Shown here: in pieces, positions 8,915 to 17,464 of the stretch | Position numbering within the stretch: position 1 is the stretch's first letter | How the letters are laid out: each line of letters starts with the position of its first letter | Assembly (NCBI GenBank): GCA_014208095.1 | Contig: JACHMT010000002.1 | Location: forward strand, 1 to 64,000 | Source: Actinospineispora eucalypti | Lineage (GTDB): Bacteria; Actinomycetota; Actinomycetes; Mycobacteriales; Pseudonocardiaceae | Direction: 5' to 3' | Length of the DNA stretch: 64,000 bases | Made by a program: the position numbers and the translations under genes | Notes under the pieces: model-generated | The model's database searches: none | The model's input: the letters and a program-made list of their open reading frames with translations, nothing else | Told to the model about the DNA's origin: nothing

Positions 8915-9976
8915 TCAGCGCGGCGGCGGTGACTGGCCCCAGGGGGACTGGTCTTTCAGTTCCTGTCCCGCGTGGCGCAGTTTCGAGGGTGATGTGTCGA
9001 ACCACCGGCGTACCGCACGAGTCAGGCTGGACTGTTCGCGCATTCCCAGTCTTGCCGCGATCCGTGAGAACGACATATCGGTGGTCGTGATCAGATCCAG
9101 GGCCTGGCTCCGGCGAACGCGATCGACGACGCCGGTGAAGGTCGTGTCCTCCTCGGACAGTGCCCGCTGGAGGGAGCGGGGGTGGAGACTCAGTAGGCGC
9201 GCGACCTTCGAGAGGTCAGGTCCATCGAACCCGAGCTGCTCGCCGAGGATCGCCGCGACCAGATCGGAGATCGGTACCTCCCGGTGACGGAAGTGCGTCT
9301 CGAGATAGTCGATAGCGATGTCACGAAGCAGCTCGTTCCCGCCACTGACCGGCATCGAAGCCAGCCGGTTAGTGACACGTAGGACCGCGCTCGGACAGTC
9401 AAACCGTACGTGTGCCCCGAAGTAGTCCCAGTAGGCGCGTTCAGAAGCCAGGCGGGGGTGGGGTAGCTGCACCGAACGAAGCCCGTAGGGTCTGTGGCCG
9501 TTGATCAGCGTCAGGACTCGGTGAACGATCCCGATGCCGTAGTCGATCGTTTGTGGCGATGCGTTCATTGTCGTGGTCGCGAAGCGAAGCCCGACAATTT
9601 CCGGGCTTTCCAGCGGATCTTCGATCTCCTCGAGCGAGATGGCCGGGCTGTAGGCGAACAGATAGCGGCTCGCGCATCCGATGGCCTCGCCAATCGTCCG
9701 TGAGTTCTCCATGGCGATCGCCAGGGGGCCGATCATGTGTAGATCCTGTTGTGCCGCCATCCTCAAGCCGAGATCGGGAACCGCGAAATGCCTCGCCGCC
9801 GCCTCGAGGAGGCCCTCGACTGATTTGAGGCTGACGAACGCGTTGCCCTCCACAATCTTCGACTCGTCGAAGCCATACGCCTCGAGAAGCTCGGTGCCCG
9901 CGCCGCCAGCGCGGCTGACCAACCCGGACAGCCCTCGCAAGATCGAGGCCCGGATGGGCAGGGCAGTGTCGCGCAC
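8915..9976 (-). CDS. AraC-family regulator B (Arabinose_bd + HTH_18 type)
   Basis: The preferred start is GTG 9976, with AAGGA seven bases upstream, giving about 353 residues; the frame stays open to 10048. The N-terminal domain resembles the ligand-sensing domain of OruR/VirS-like regulators (LEAAARHFAVPDLGLRMA, GPLAIAMENSRTIGEA). The C-terminal part has KVARLLSLHPRSLQRALSEE and SFSRIAARLGMREQSSLTRA, the two HTH units. Its architecture differs from regulators A and C. It lies divergently from regulator C (10083), with about 100 bp between the starts. Confidence 0.85.
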   Translation of the reverse strand: MRDTALPIRASILRGLSGLVSRAGGAGTELLEAYGFDESKIVEGNAFVSLKSVEGLLEAAARHFAVPDLGLRMAAQQDLHMIGPLAIAMENSRTIGEAIGCASRYLFAYSPAISLEEIEDPLESPEIVGLRFATTTMNASPQTIDYGIGIVHRVLTLINGHRPYGLRSVQLPHPRLASERAYWDYFGAHVRFDCPSAVLRVTNRLASMPVSGGNELLRDIAIDYLETHFRHREVPISDLVAAILGEQLGFDGPDLSKVARLLSLHPRSLQRALSEEDTTFTGVVDRVRRSQALDLITTTDMSFSRIAARLGMREQSSLTRAVRRWFDTSPSKLRHAGQELKDQSPWGQSPPPR

Positions 9977-10082
9977 GGGCAAATCCTTGTCGCTTGAGGG
10001 CAAGAAAACGGCCGTCCAGCGAACCAAACTACACATTCGCGACCACACCGAGCCCTGCTGTCGAGGAAGCCGGAGCTAGACC

Positions 10083-11036
10083 GTGACCCTCACCCATTCG
10101 ATCCTGAACCGGGCTGAGCTTCCCGTGCCCGAGGAGGTCGACTCCCGCTGGAGGCGCGCCGTCCGCGATCGCCTTGTTAGCGTGGACCTGCGGCCCATCG
10201 GGCCGGTCGCGCTCTACGGTTCAGTTCAGGAGCGAAACCTCGGAGACCTCCTCATCACCGACTGGATCTGCCCGCCGGTCGAAGGGATCCGAGGCAGAAA
10301 CGTCGCACGCCGCGACGATGACGCGCTATTGCTCTTCACCGCATCCGCCGGTCGGCAGATCACTGAGATGTCGGGAAAGGCCGTCGTCCTGCGGCCAGGG
10401 ACGGTTCTCATCATGAGCAGCCGCACCACCGGACAGTTCGTCATCCCAGAGCGCCTGACCAAACGAACGGTCAAGGTGCCCATGACCGCGCTGTCTCCGT
10501 TCGATACGGGGGACGGCATACCGAGTTGCCTACTCCTGGAGACCGCCCGGAACCCGTTGGCGAACCTCTTCCAGGACTTCCTATCCAGCATTGACCGTCA
10601 CGTCGTGCGGATGTCCGCGGCGGAGATCGAAGGCACCCGCAACACCCTGCTCGTCCTCATCGCCAGCATGATCCGCTCGAGCCAGGCCGACGTCGGTGAC
10701 AGTGACCTGTTGCCGCTGCTCCGCCGGCAGATGGAAGCGTGGATCGTCACTCATCTCGCTGGTGGCGCGATCCGAGTCGCCGACCTCGCCGCCTCGCACA
10801 AGGTTGCTTCCAGGACCGTACATCGGGCTTTCGCCTCGACCGGAGACACCGTCGGTTCGGTCGTCCGCAAACATCGCCTGGCCGCGGCCAGAGGTGACTT
10901 GGTGAATACGAACAACTCCATCGCGGCGATCGCACACCGGTGGGGCTATTGCGATTCCAGCCACTTCGGTCGGGAATTTCGCCGCGAGTTCTCGTTGTCG
11001 CCCGGCGACTACCGCGAAGCCCACGGATTCGCCTGA
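10083..11036 (+). CDS. AraC-family transcriptional regulator C
   Basis: 317 residues from GTG 10083. It is a paralogue of regulator A throughout: RNLGDLLITDWICPP, IPSCLLLE, VADLAASHKVASRTVHRAF and IAAIAHRWGYCDSSHFGREF. It is followed 86 bp later by hydrolase copy 2, mirroring the association of regulator A with hydrolase copy 1. A decayed relative of its 3' end lies at 12160-12318. It probably activates catabolic genes nearby in response to a pathway compound. Confidence 0.87.
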   Translation: MTLTHSILNRAELPVPEEVDSRWRRAVRDRLVSVDLRPIGPVALYGSVQERNLGDLLITDWICPPVEGIRGRNVARRDDDALLLFTASAGRQITEMSGKAVVLRPGTVLIMSSRTTGQFVIPERLTKRTVKVPMTALSPFDTGDGIPSCLLLETARNPLANLFQDFLSSIDRHVVRMSAAEIEGTRNTLLVLIASMIRSSQADVGDSDLLPLLRRQMEAWIVTHLAGGAIRVADLAASHKVASRTVHRAFASTGDTVGSVVRKHRLAAARGDLVNTNNSIAAIAHRWGYCDSSHFGREFRREFSLSPGDYREAHGFA

Positions 11037-11122
11037 CCGCCAGCTCACAGACCAACGCACACTGACCCGCGTCCTGCCCGACAACATCAGACGAACCACG
11101 CTAAGAGAATCGGACGATCACA

Positions 11123-12028
11123 TTGAAGCGCGAAGACATCGAGTTCACCGGCGAGGGTGGGGTCACCCTCCGGGGCTGGTTCTACCCGGCCACGGACACC
11201 AGCGGACCTGCACCGGTCGTCGTCCTGGCCCACGGGCTGTCGGCCGTGAAGGAGATGTACCTCGACGACTATGCCGAAGTCTTCGCCCAGGCAGGCCTCA
11301 ACGCGCTCGTCTACGACCACCAGAACTTCGGCGATAGCGGCGGAACTCCTCGCCAAGAGGTCGACCCTGTTCTCCAGTACCGCGATTTCCGCAACGCCAT
11401 CACGTATGCCACCACCCGCACCGAGGTCGACGCGTCGAAGGTGGGCATCTGGGGCACCAGCTTCTCCGGTGGGCACGTCCTCATGGTCGCCGCGGTCGAC
11501 AAGCGGGTGAAGGCCGTCGTCTCCCAGGTGCCGGCGATCTCGGGTTCAGGCGTGCTGAGCCGGTTTATCCGGCCGGACTTCCTGCCGCACACCCGGGCGG
11601 CCCTGGACGGCGATCGGCTCCAGCGGTTCACCGGCGGGGAACCCACGATGCTTCCGGCTGTTACGCCCGACCCGATGGCCCAGGCCGCTATGCCCTCGAC
11701 CGAGGCCTACCAGTGGTTCAGCAAGACGTCGGCGGAGCGGGCGCCGAACTGGAAGAACGAGATCACGGCCCGGAGCTTGGAGCTGTTGACCGAGTACGAG
11801 CCCGGCAGCTGGATCAGCCGGATCGCACCGACGCCGCTGCTGATGATCGTGTCCGCCGACGACGTGGTGGCACCGTTTGAGCTCGCCCTGGAGGCGTACG
11901 AGGAGGCCCGGGAACCGAAGCAGATTCTCCTGACCCGCGGGGGGCACTTCGACGCCTACGCCGGAGACGGGTTCGACGAGTGCTCGGCGGCCGCGCGAGA
12001 CCACTTCGTGAAGCACCTGCGAGCCTGA
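11123..12028 (+). CDS. Alpha/beta hydrolase (YcjY-like), copy 2
   Basis: 301 residues from TTG 11123 (opening MKREDIEFTGEGGVTLRGWF), chosen because it aligns with the ATG of copy 1. WGTSFSGGH carries the nucleophile serine, SADDVVAP the acidic residue and GGHFDAY the histidine. Copy 1 (4282-5184) matches along the whole length, including the shared C-terminus ARDHFVKHLRA. The 40 bp before the start also resembles the leader of copy 1, so the duplication includes upstream DNA. Substrate unknown. Confidence 0.83.
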   Translation: MKREDIEFTGEGGVTLRGWFYPATDTSGPAPVVVLAHGLSAVKEMYLDDYAEVFAQAGLNALVYDHQNFGDSGGTPRQEVDPVLQYRDFRNAITYATTRTEVDASKVGIWGTSFSGGHVLMVAAVDKRVKAVVSQVPAISGSGVLSRFIRPDFLPHTRAALDGDRLQRFTGGEPTMLPAVTPDPMAQAAMPSTEAYQWFSKTSAERAPNWKNEITARSLELLTEYEPGSWISRIAPTPLLMIVSADDVVAPFELALEAYEEAREPKQILLTRGGHFDAYAGDGFDECSAAARDHFVKHLRA

Positions 12029-12159
12029 GGCGTCCACATACACCCGGTGATCGACGAGAAGATGCGCAACGCTCCCGCTCTCAAGATGCACCGCTGCTTT
12101 GCCTTCGAGGTTGCCGTCGAGGACGTCCAGGTCGCACCGCCGCCTCTGGTACGCGGTTG

Positions 12160-12318
12160 CTCCCACGGTGCGGAATTGCTCGATGGAAGTTCGCCATAGC
12201 ACGATAGGTGACCGTGCGACTAATTCACCGCGATCGCGCACCCTTATAGATTCTGCGACGCGAGCTGTCTGGGCGCGATTTCGGACGTGAGTTCGCCGGT
12301 CACCCCGTGGGTTACTGA
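12160..12318 (+). pseudogene. Relic of an AraC-family gene 3' end
   Basis: Scattered frames reproduce the end of regulator C: TVRNCSMEVRHS (compare TVGSVVRKHR), then FTAIAHPYRFCDAS (compare AAIAHRWGYCDSS), then GRDFGREFAGHPVGY before a stop at 12318. At least two frame changes are needed. It lies between hydrolase copy 2 and tautomerase copy 2, where a copy of the regulator would be expected from the duplicated order. Confidence 0.45.
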
Positions 12319-12369
12319 GAGGACTACTCGATCGACGTGGCGGTCAGATTCCAGAACTGGGCACGATCG

Positions 12370-12402
12370 TTCTATCAGGCGAGCGTCACACGTCCTTAGT
12401 GT
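12370..12402 (+). promoter_or_regulatory. Conserved catabolic promoter, copy 4
   Basis: TTCTAT (12370-12375), 21 bp, TAGTGT (12397-12402). It lies 48 bp before the tautomerase at 12451 and is the only strong promoter signal seen ahead of the coupled gene run that continues to 21093. Confidence 0.6.
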
Positions 12403-12450
12403 TGGTCATGGCAACAGCTAGCCGCTTCAAAGATCAGTGAGGAACCGCAA

Positions 12451-12891
12451 ATGCCGCTTTGGGAAATCTTCAGCCCAGAGAACGCCTTCACCGACGAGGA
12501 AAAGAAACAACTCGCTGAAGCCATCACTCAGTCGTGCGTCGACTTTGTGGACATTCCGCGCTTCTACGTGGTCGTCAGGTTCCACGAGATGCCCGCGAAC
12601 ACCATGTACGTCGGCGGCGAAGCCACGACCAACTTCATCCGGGTGGTAGTCGACACGATAGCCCGGCAGATGGAGACGGCCGAGATCCGGGCCGCCTGCA
12701 TGGCCTCGACTGAGCAGATGTTGGCCCCGTTCGTCAAGGAGCGCGGCTTTGACTGGGAGATCCACTTCGACGAGACACCCATGGATCTCTGGCGAGTGCA
12801 GGGCATCATCCCGCCTCCGGCATATTCCGACATGGAGAAGCTCTGGGCCAAGGAGAACCGGCCCATCCCCTACGAGGTCTCCGCTCCCTGA
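12451..12891 (+). CDS. Tautomerase_3 family protein, copy 2
   Basis: 146 residues beginning Met-Pro (PLWEIFSPENAFT). It shares with copy 3 (40157-40597) the blocks FYVVVRFHEMPANTMYVGG, RVVVDTIARQM, LAPFVKERGFDWEIH, DETPMDLWR and EKLWAKENRPIPY. Pro-2 is the predicted catalytic base of the superfamily, and Arg residues in NFIRVVV may bind a carboxylate. GTGAGGAA lies eight bases before the ATG. It is first in the operon with hydrolase, ligase, hydratase, thioesterase and BVMO, so it may act on an enol or unsaturated keto acid in that pathway. Exact reaction unknown. Confidence 0.8.
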   Translation: MPLWEIFSPENAFTDEEKKQLAEAITQSCVDFVDIPRFYVVVRFHEMPANTMYVGGEATTNFIRVVVDTIARQMETAEIRAACMASTEQMLAPFVKERGFDWEIHFDETPMDLWRVQGIIPPPAYSDMEKLWAKENRPIPYEVSAP

Positions 12892-12960
12892 CCGCTGCCA
12901 ACTCTTCCGTAAGCCGTCCGCCGGCCGGGCCATTACCGAGAGTTTTGAAAGGTGTCTCAC

Positions 12961-13794
12961 GTGCTGAGAGAGCATCAAGTCAAGCTGGGACCGGTGCGCA
13001 CCTGCTATTTCGAAGGTGGTAACCGCCTGGGGCACACGGTCGTCCTGGTGCACGAAGGCGGCTACGGCGGTGATGCGCCAAACACATTCGGGCGCCTGGC
13101 CGAGCGGCTGGCGGACGAGTATTACTTGGTGCTTCCGGAGATGCTGGGTTTCGGCGGCACCGACAAGGCGGTCTTCTTCGGGGAGAACCCGTATGAGCCG
13201 AGGCTCCGCCATCTCGCCGCGTTCCTGGACGCCCTCGACCTTGGGGAAGCGCATTTCGTCGGTAATTCATTCGGCGGCGGCATGGTTCTTCGGCTCTCGA
13301 TTCGCGAAGAGACGTCGTGGCGCATGAAGTCCGCGACCAGCATCTCGGGAACCGGGGGTCCGTTCCGAACGCCGGAGGCGCTGAAGGAGATGGCCGAGTA
13401 TCTGCCGAGCATCGAAGCCGCCTGGCGGCTCGACAGCTGGATTCTGCATCCCGGCGCGCGGGACGAGGCTCACGCTCGAGCGCGTTTCGAGAGCAGCATG
13501 CGTCCCGGCCAGTGGGAGGTCATGACCGCGCCCACGTTGCGCAACCCCGCACAGCCCGAGCAGGCGCGCCCCTGGGACTTCCCCGAGGCGCTTTCGGCCA
13601 GTGCGGTCCCGACGCTTCTCGTAGCCGGGACCCTCGACCGCATGCTCGAGGCCGGATGGGAAGACATGGTCGCGAAGCATCTCAAGCACGTTCGGGTCGA
13701 GCGCCTCGAGGCCGGTCACTCGCCGAACATCTCCCATCCGGACGACACCGCGATATTGCTCCGCGACTTCTTCGACCACGTCGACGGCCGCTGA
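12961..13794 (+). CDS. Alpha/beta hydrolase (meta-cleavage-hydrolase-like)
   Basis: 277 residues from GTG 12961, chosen because GAAAGG lies nine bases upstream; GTG 12952 is possible but abuts that site. VHEGGYGGDA forms the oxyanion side, GNSFGGGM holds the nucleophile serine, AGTLDRM the aspartate and LEAGHSPNISHP the histidine. This layout is typical of C-C bond or ester hydrolases of the MhpC/BphD type. It lies 69 bp after the tautomerase and ahead of the acyl-CoA ligase. It may cleave the ester or lactone made by the BVMO; this is inferred from context. Confidence 0.8.
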   Translation: MLREHQVKLGPVRTCYFEGGNRLGHTVVLVHEGGYGGDAPNTFGRLAERLADEYYLVLPEMLGFGGTDKAVFFGENPYEPRLRHLAAFLDALDLGEAHFVGNSFGGGMVLRLSIREETSWRMKSATSISGTGGPFRTPEALKEMAEYLPSIEAAWRLDSWILHPGARDEAHARARFESSMRPGQWEVMTAPTLRNPAQPEQARPWDFPEALSASAVPTLLVAGTLDRMLEAGWEDMVAKHLKHVRVERLEAGHSPNISHPDDTAILLRDFFDHVDGR

Positions 13795-13859
13795 CAACTG
13801 AGCCCCGCCTGGTCGCGCCCCGCGCACCGCGTCTACCCCTGGAAGGAATCTCGCTCGTC

Positions 13860-14024
13860 ATGTCCAGCGTCGACTACCGGCTCATCGATGGCCTAGCGGT
13901 ACTCACCATCAGCCATGACCGAGCCCCCGTTCTCGGTAACGACCTCATGAGCCAACTCGGCGTGACCAGGGGGGCACGCGAGTTCATGGCCGACCCTTCG
14001 CCGGTCGAGTTCCGTGGCGAGTAG
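13860..14024 (+). pseudogene. Crotonase-like N-terminal fragment
   Basis: AAGGAA precedes ATG 13860. The 54-residue frame opens MSSVDYRLIDGLAVLTISHD, the usual start of enoyl-CoA hydratase/isomerase proteins, then loses the family match after NDLMSQLG and stops at 14024. A normal member has about 260 residues. It is probably the 5' stub of a deleted gene, overlapping the possible GTG start of the next gene. It could be translated but has no active site. Confidence 0.45.
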
Positions 14025-14031
14025 CTGGCCC

Positions 14032-15846
14032 ATGGACAACTCACCGCGGAATCTTGTTCGGCTGCTCGACGAGCAGGCCGAGCGAGTACCCACCCATCCC
14101 GCGCTCTCGTGGCTTTCTCGGGACGGCCTGGTAACTCTCACCTGGGGCGAGTACCGCCAGCGGGTCTGGACCGCGGCCTCCGGGTTCCTGGACCTCGGGG
14201 TGAAACCAGGCGAGAGCGTGGCGATTCTGGCTCCGAACATCGCCGAGCACTACGTGGCGGACCTGGCGGCAGTCCTTTGCGGTGCGGCCACGGTCAGCCT
14301 GTATCCCACGCTCGTCAACGAACAGCTCGAGCACGTCCTGGCCGATGCCCAGCCCGCTTTGGTCATCACTGCCGATCTGACCGGGGCCGATCGGATCAGT
14401 CGCGCTCTGCCACCTGGTTCGGTTGCTCGCATCGTGTGTGTTCATGGCGAGCGCGAAGGTTCGGCCGGCTCGCACGCCGCGTGGGCCGACGTGTTCACGC
14501 GGGGATCCGAGAGCCTCGATGCGAATCGCGGAGAGCTCAGTGCCCGTCTGGCCAACTCCGGTGTAGACGACGTGGCGACCTACGTCTACACCTCGGGCAC
14601 GACCGGTATGCCCAAGGGGGTGATCCTGACCCACGGCAACCTCCTCTACGAGATCGACGCCTTCGATCGGATGGGCTTTTTCGTCGGCGGGTACCGGGTG
14701 ATCTCCTACCTCCCACTGGCCCACATCGCGGAACGTCTGTGGAGCCTCTACTTCCCGCTGAAGACCGGGGGCAACGTGCTGCTCTGTCCCGACCAGGGGC
14801 AGTTGGTCAAGTACCTGCGGCTGCAACGCCCGACCTACTTCATGGGCGTACCGCGGATCTGGGAGAAGCTGCGCGACGCGGCCAAAATGATCTTGGCGGC
14901 CGAGCCCTATGCCAGCCGAGGCGCCGAAGTCATCGCCGATCGCGAAGTACTCGCGCGAGCGTGGTCGGCATCCCAGGACGGCTCCCTCGGACCCGAGCAC
15001 CAAGTTCGTGCGCTGAAGGCCCGCGAGGGAGTCCTGCACGATCTCCGGCGCGACCTCGGCCTCGACTGGACCGTCAATCCAGCGTGCGGCGCCGCTGCGC
15101 TGCCGGAGGACCTCAGAGACTTCTGGCGCTCGGTCGGCGTCGACCTGACGCAGGCATACGGGCTTTCCGAAACCACCGGAGTGGCCGTGTGGGAGCGGAT
15201 CGGCGGCGCCAGCCGAGGTAGTGCCGGCTTTCCCGTGCCCGGCTGCCAGATCGCGATCGCCGAGGACGGGGAGATCCTTGTTCGGAGCCCCGGGAACACC
15301 CCCGGCTACCGAAACATGGAGCCGGACGAGTCGGGGCCGTTCGTCGGTGACTGGCTCGCGACCGGCGACATCGGGCACCTCGACGACGCAGGACGCCTGC
15401 ACGTGACCGGCCGCAAGAAAGAGCTGATCGTCACCGGCTCGGGGAAGAACATCTCACCGACCGCGATCGAGGACAAGATCTCGGGCCACGGATTCATCAA
15501 CCAGGCCATGGCGATCGGCGATGGACGGCCGTACGTCACGGCGCTGATGACGGTCGACGAATCGGCGCTGGTGGCATTCGCCAAGCAACGCGGCATGGAT
15601 GGCGCCGTCTCGGAGTTGATCCTTCATCCCGCCGTGCTGCGGGAAGCACAGCGGGTGGTGGACCTGGCGAACGAGCGCCTGTCTCGACCAGAACAGATCA
15701 AGCGGTTCCGCCTGGTGAACGACCACTGGTCGGTCGACTCCGGAGACCTGACACCCACCTTCAAGTTGCGACGAGGGGCCGTCCTCGGGCGCTACTCCAC
15801 CGTCGTCGACGGCCTCTACGAACAGCCAGGAAACGGAGAATCATGA
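14032..15846 (+). CDS. Long-chain acyl-CoA synthetase (FadD15-like, AMP-forming)
   Basis: 604 residues from ATG 14032 (an in-frame GTG lies at 14014). The length fits the long FadD15/FAA-type synthetases. YVYTSGTTGMPKG is the P-loop, YLPLAHIAER and QAYGLSETTG the substrate-site motifs, ATGDIGHLD the adenylate motif and GRKKELIVTGSGKNISP the hinge. The C-terminal lysine is likely in LTPTFKLRR. It would convert a carboxylic acid to its CoA thioester with ATP. Its stop overlaps the next start by ATGA, so translation is coupled to the enoyl-CoA hydratase. Confidence 0.88.
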   Translation: MDNSPRNLVRLLDEQAERVPTHPALSWLSRDGLVTLTWGEYRQRVWTAASGFLDLGVKPGESVAILAPNIAEHYVADLAAVLCGAATVSLYPTLVNEQLEHVLADAQPALVITADLTGADRISRALPPGSVARIVCVHGEREGSAGSHAAWADVFTRGSESLDANRGELSARLANSGVDDVATYVYTSGTTGMPKGVILTHGNLLYEIDAFDRMGFFVGGYRVISYLPLAHIAERLWSLYFPLKTGGNVLLCPDQGQLVKYLRLQRPTYFMGVPRIWEKLRDAAKMILAAEPYASRGAEVIADREVLARAWSASQDGSLGPEHQVRALKAREGVLHDLRRDLGLDWTVNPACGAAALPEDLRDFWRSVGVDLTQAYGLSETTGVAVWERIGGASRGSAGFPVPGCQIAIAEDGEILVRSPGNTPGYRNMEPDESGPFVGDWLATGDIGHLDDAGRLHVTGRKKELIVTGSGKNISPTAIEDKISGHGFINQAMAIGDGRPYVTALMTVDESALVAFAKQRGMDGAVSELILHPAVLREAQRVVDLANERLSRPEQIKRFRLVNDHWSVDSGDLTPTFKLRRGAVLGRYSTVVDGLYEQPGNGES

Positions 15847-16628
15847 GCTACGACTACGTGCGGGTGGAACGCCGCGATCAGGTGATGATGATCGGTATCA
15901 ATCGTCCGGAGAAGGCGAACGCCTTCAACCTTCAACTCGTCAGCGAGCTCTCGAGCGCATACGCGGAGCTGGACGCGGACGACTCCATTCGGGTAGGTGT
16001 GCTCCACGGCGTCGGCAGGCATTTCACCGCCGGGATGGATCTCCGTGAAGTCGCTCCCGAGGTGTCTCGCGGGAAATCCTTACTTGCCCCGGGTGGCATT
16101 AGCCCGTGGCTGGTCGAGGGCGAGCAGCTGTCCAAGCCGCTGATCGCCGCCGTGCACGGAAAGTGTCTGACTCTCGGGGTCGAGTTGGTCCTCGCGGCGG
16201 ATATCGCTGTGTGCGCCGCCTCGACGACCTTCGCCCAGCTCGAGCCGCAACTCGGGTTGTTTCCGTTCGGCGGCGTCACCGTTCGGCTTCCGCAAAGGGC
16301 CGGCTGGGGCAATGCCATGCGATGGCTTCTGACCTGCGACGAGTACGACGCGCAGGAGGCCTACCGCATCGGCTTGGTCCAGGAGGTGGTCGACGACGGT
16401 GACCACCTGACGCGAGCCACGCAACTGGCGGACAAGATCGCTCGCCAAGCACCGCTGGCGATTAGGGCCGTGCTCGAGAACGCCCGTCGGGCACTGCGGG
16501 ACGGCGAGGCAGCGGCCGAGCTCGAGATGCCTCGGCTCGCTCAGCGGACCTTCAGCTCCGAGGACGGCCAGGCCGGCATCGCCTCGTTCCGGCAGCCGGG
16601 CGGCTCTGCCGTATTCGTCGGGCGATGA
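15843..16628 (+). CDS. Enoyl-CoA hydratase/isomerase family protein
   Basis: 261 residues, normal crotonase length. The oxyanion-hole segments are HFTAGMDL and GKCLTLGVEL. The second catalytic acid position is in QLEPQLGLFPFGG. It overlaps the ligase by 4 bp upstream and the thioesterase by 4 bp downstream, so the three proteins are made together. The likely role is hydration or isomerisation of the CoA ester formed by the ligase. The Glu pair of true hydratases is not fully clear, so isomerase or hydrolase activity remains possible. Confidence 0.85.
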   Translation: MSYDYVRVERRDQVMMIGINRPEKANAFNLQLVSELSSAYAELDADDSIRVGVLHGVGRHFTAGMDLREVAPEVSRGKSLLAPGGISPWLVEGEQLSKPLIAAVHGKCLTLGVELVLAADIAVCAASTTFAQLEPQLGLFPFGGVTVRLPQRAGWGNAMRWLLTCDEYDAQEAYRIGLVQEVVDDGDHLTRATQLADKIARQAPLAIRAVLENARRALRDGEAAAELEMPRLAQRTFSSEDGQAGIASFRQPGGSAVFVGR

Positions 16629-17464
16629 CCGCGGTGGGAACCGGTGCGGCTCGACCACGGGAACGTCACGACCTGGCGTCGATGCTCTTCTCCGAGCCTC
16701 CCACCGTTCTCGACGTTCCCTCGTTCGCCTGGGGACACGGTGGCCTGCACGGTGGTTTGGCGCTGTCGCTGGTCGCATCCTCGGTGCGGCGGAGTTTTCC
16801 CGATCACTCCCTCCGCTCGGTCACCGCGCAGTTTCACCGGCCAATCCGCGAGGCATTCGCCATCGAATCGCGAGTGATTCGGTCCGGACGTAGCGCGGGA
16901 GCCGTCCAGGCCACCGGCTCCGCGTCGGCCGGGACCTGCCTCACAGCCACGGCGATCTTCGGAGCGGACCAAGCGGATGCGGTGCCGATCTACGCCCCCG
17001 AAGCGCCAGACGTGCCGGGCCCCGACTCGCTGCCGCCCCTGGAGGGTTTGGCGGAGAAGGTTCCGGTTCTCGGCCAGGTCGACGTGCGGCCCGTCGGCTC
17101 GATCCGACCGTACGCCGGCGCCGCGGATCCGACCATGACGGCGTGGATGCGGGTGGCAGGTCGTGAAGCACCGGTCGACGCCTGCAGCGTGATCTTCTTC
17201 CTGGATGCACTCCCGCCCTCCTACACGGCGGTCCTGACCCAGCCACGACCCGTGCCCACGCTCGAGTTCTCTGCCCACCTCACCTCGAGCGACCCGACGT
17301 CGCCATGGGTGCTGGTTCGGTCTCGAACCGTTCGAGCCAGCGAAGGGGGCTGGGTGACGGAGTCGGTCGAGGCCTGGGACCCCGACGGTGCGCATCTGGG
17401 GTCTGGTCACCAACTCCGCCTCGCCGCGGGAACGGACACAAGAGGCTATCGGGAGCGGGCATGA
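16625..17464 (+). CDS. Hotdog-fold acyl-CoA thioesterase-like protein
   Basis: 279 residues with two hotdog halves, as in TesB-like proteins: FAWGHGGLHGGLALSLVA with SVTAQFHRPI in the first, and DACSVIFFLDALPPS with FSAHL and SVEAWDPDG in the second. Its role would be hydrolysis of acyl-CoA or binding of a CoA ester. The start ATG overlaps the hydratase stop and its end overlaps the BVMO start, so it sits inside a translationally coupled block. Confidence 0.75.
   Translation: MTAVGTGAARPRERHDLASMLFSEPPTVLDVPSFAWGHGGLHGGLALSLVASSVRRSFPDHSLRSVTAQFHRPIREAFAIESRVIRSGRSAGAVQATGSASAGTCLTATAIFGADQADAVPIYAPEAPDVPGPDSLPPLEGLAEKVPVLGQVDVRPVGSIRPYAGAADPTMTAWMRVAGREAPVDACSVIFFLDALPPSYTAVLTQPRPVPTLEFSAHLTSSDPTSPWVLVRSRTVRASEGGWVTESVEAWDPDGAHLGSGHQLRLAAGTDTRGYRERA

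Noticed and set aside
12160..12318. Intact small gene between hydrolase and tautomerase
   Set aside because: The sequence needs at least two frame changes to match the AraC C-terminus and has no start, so it is treated as a relic.
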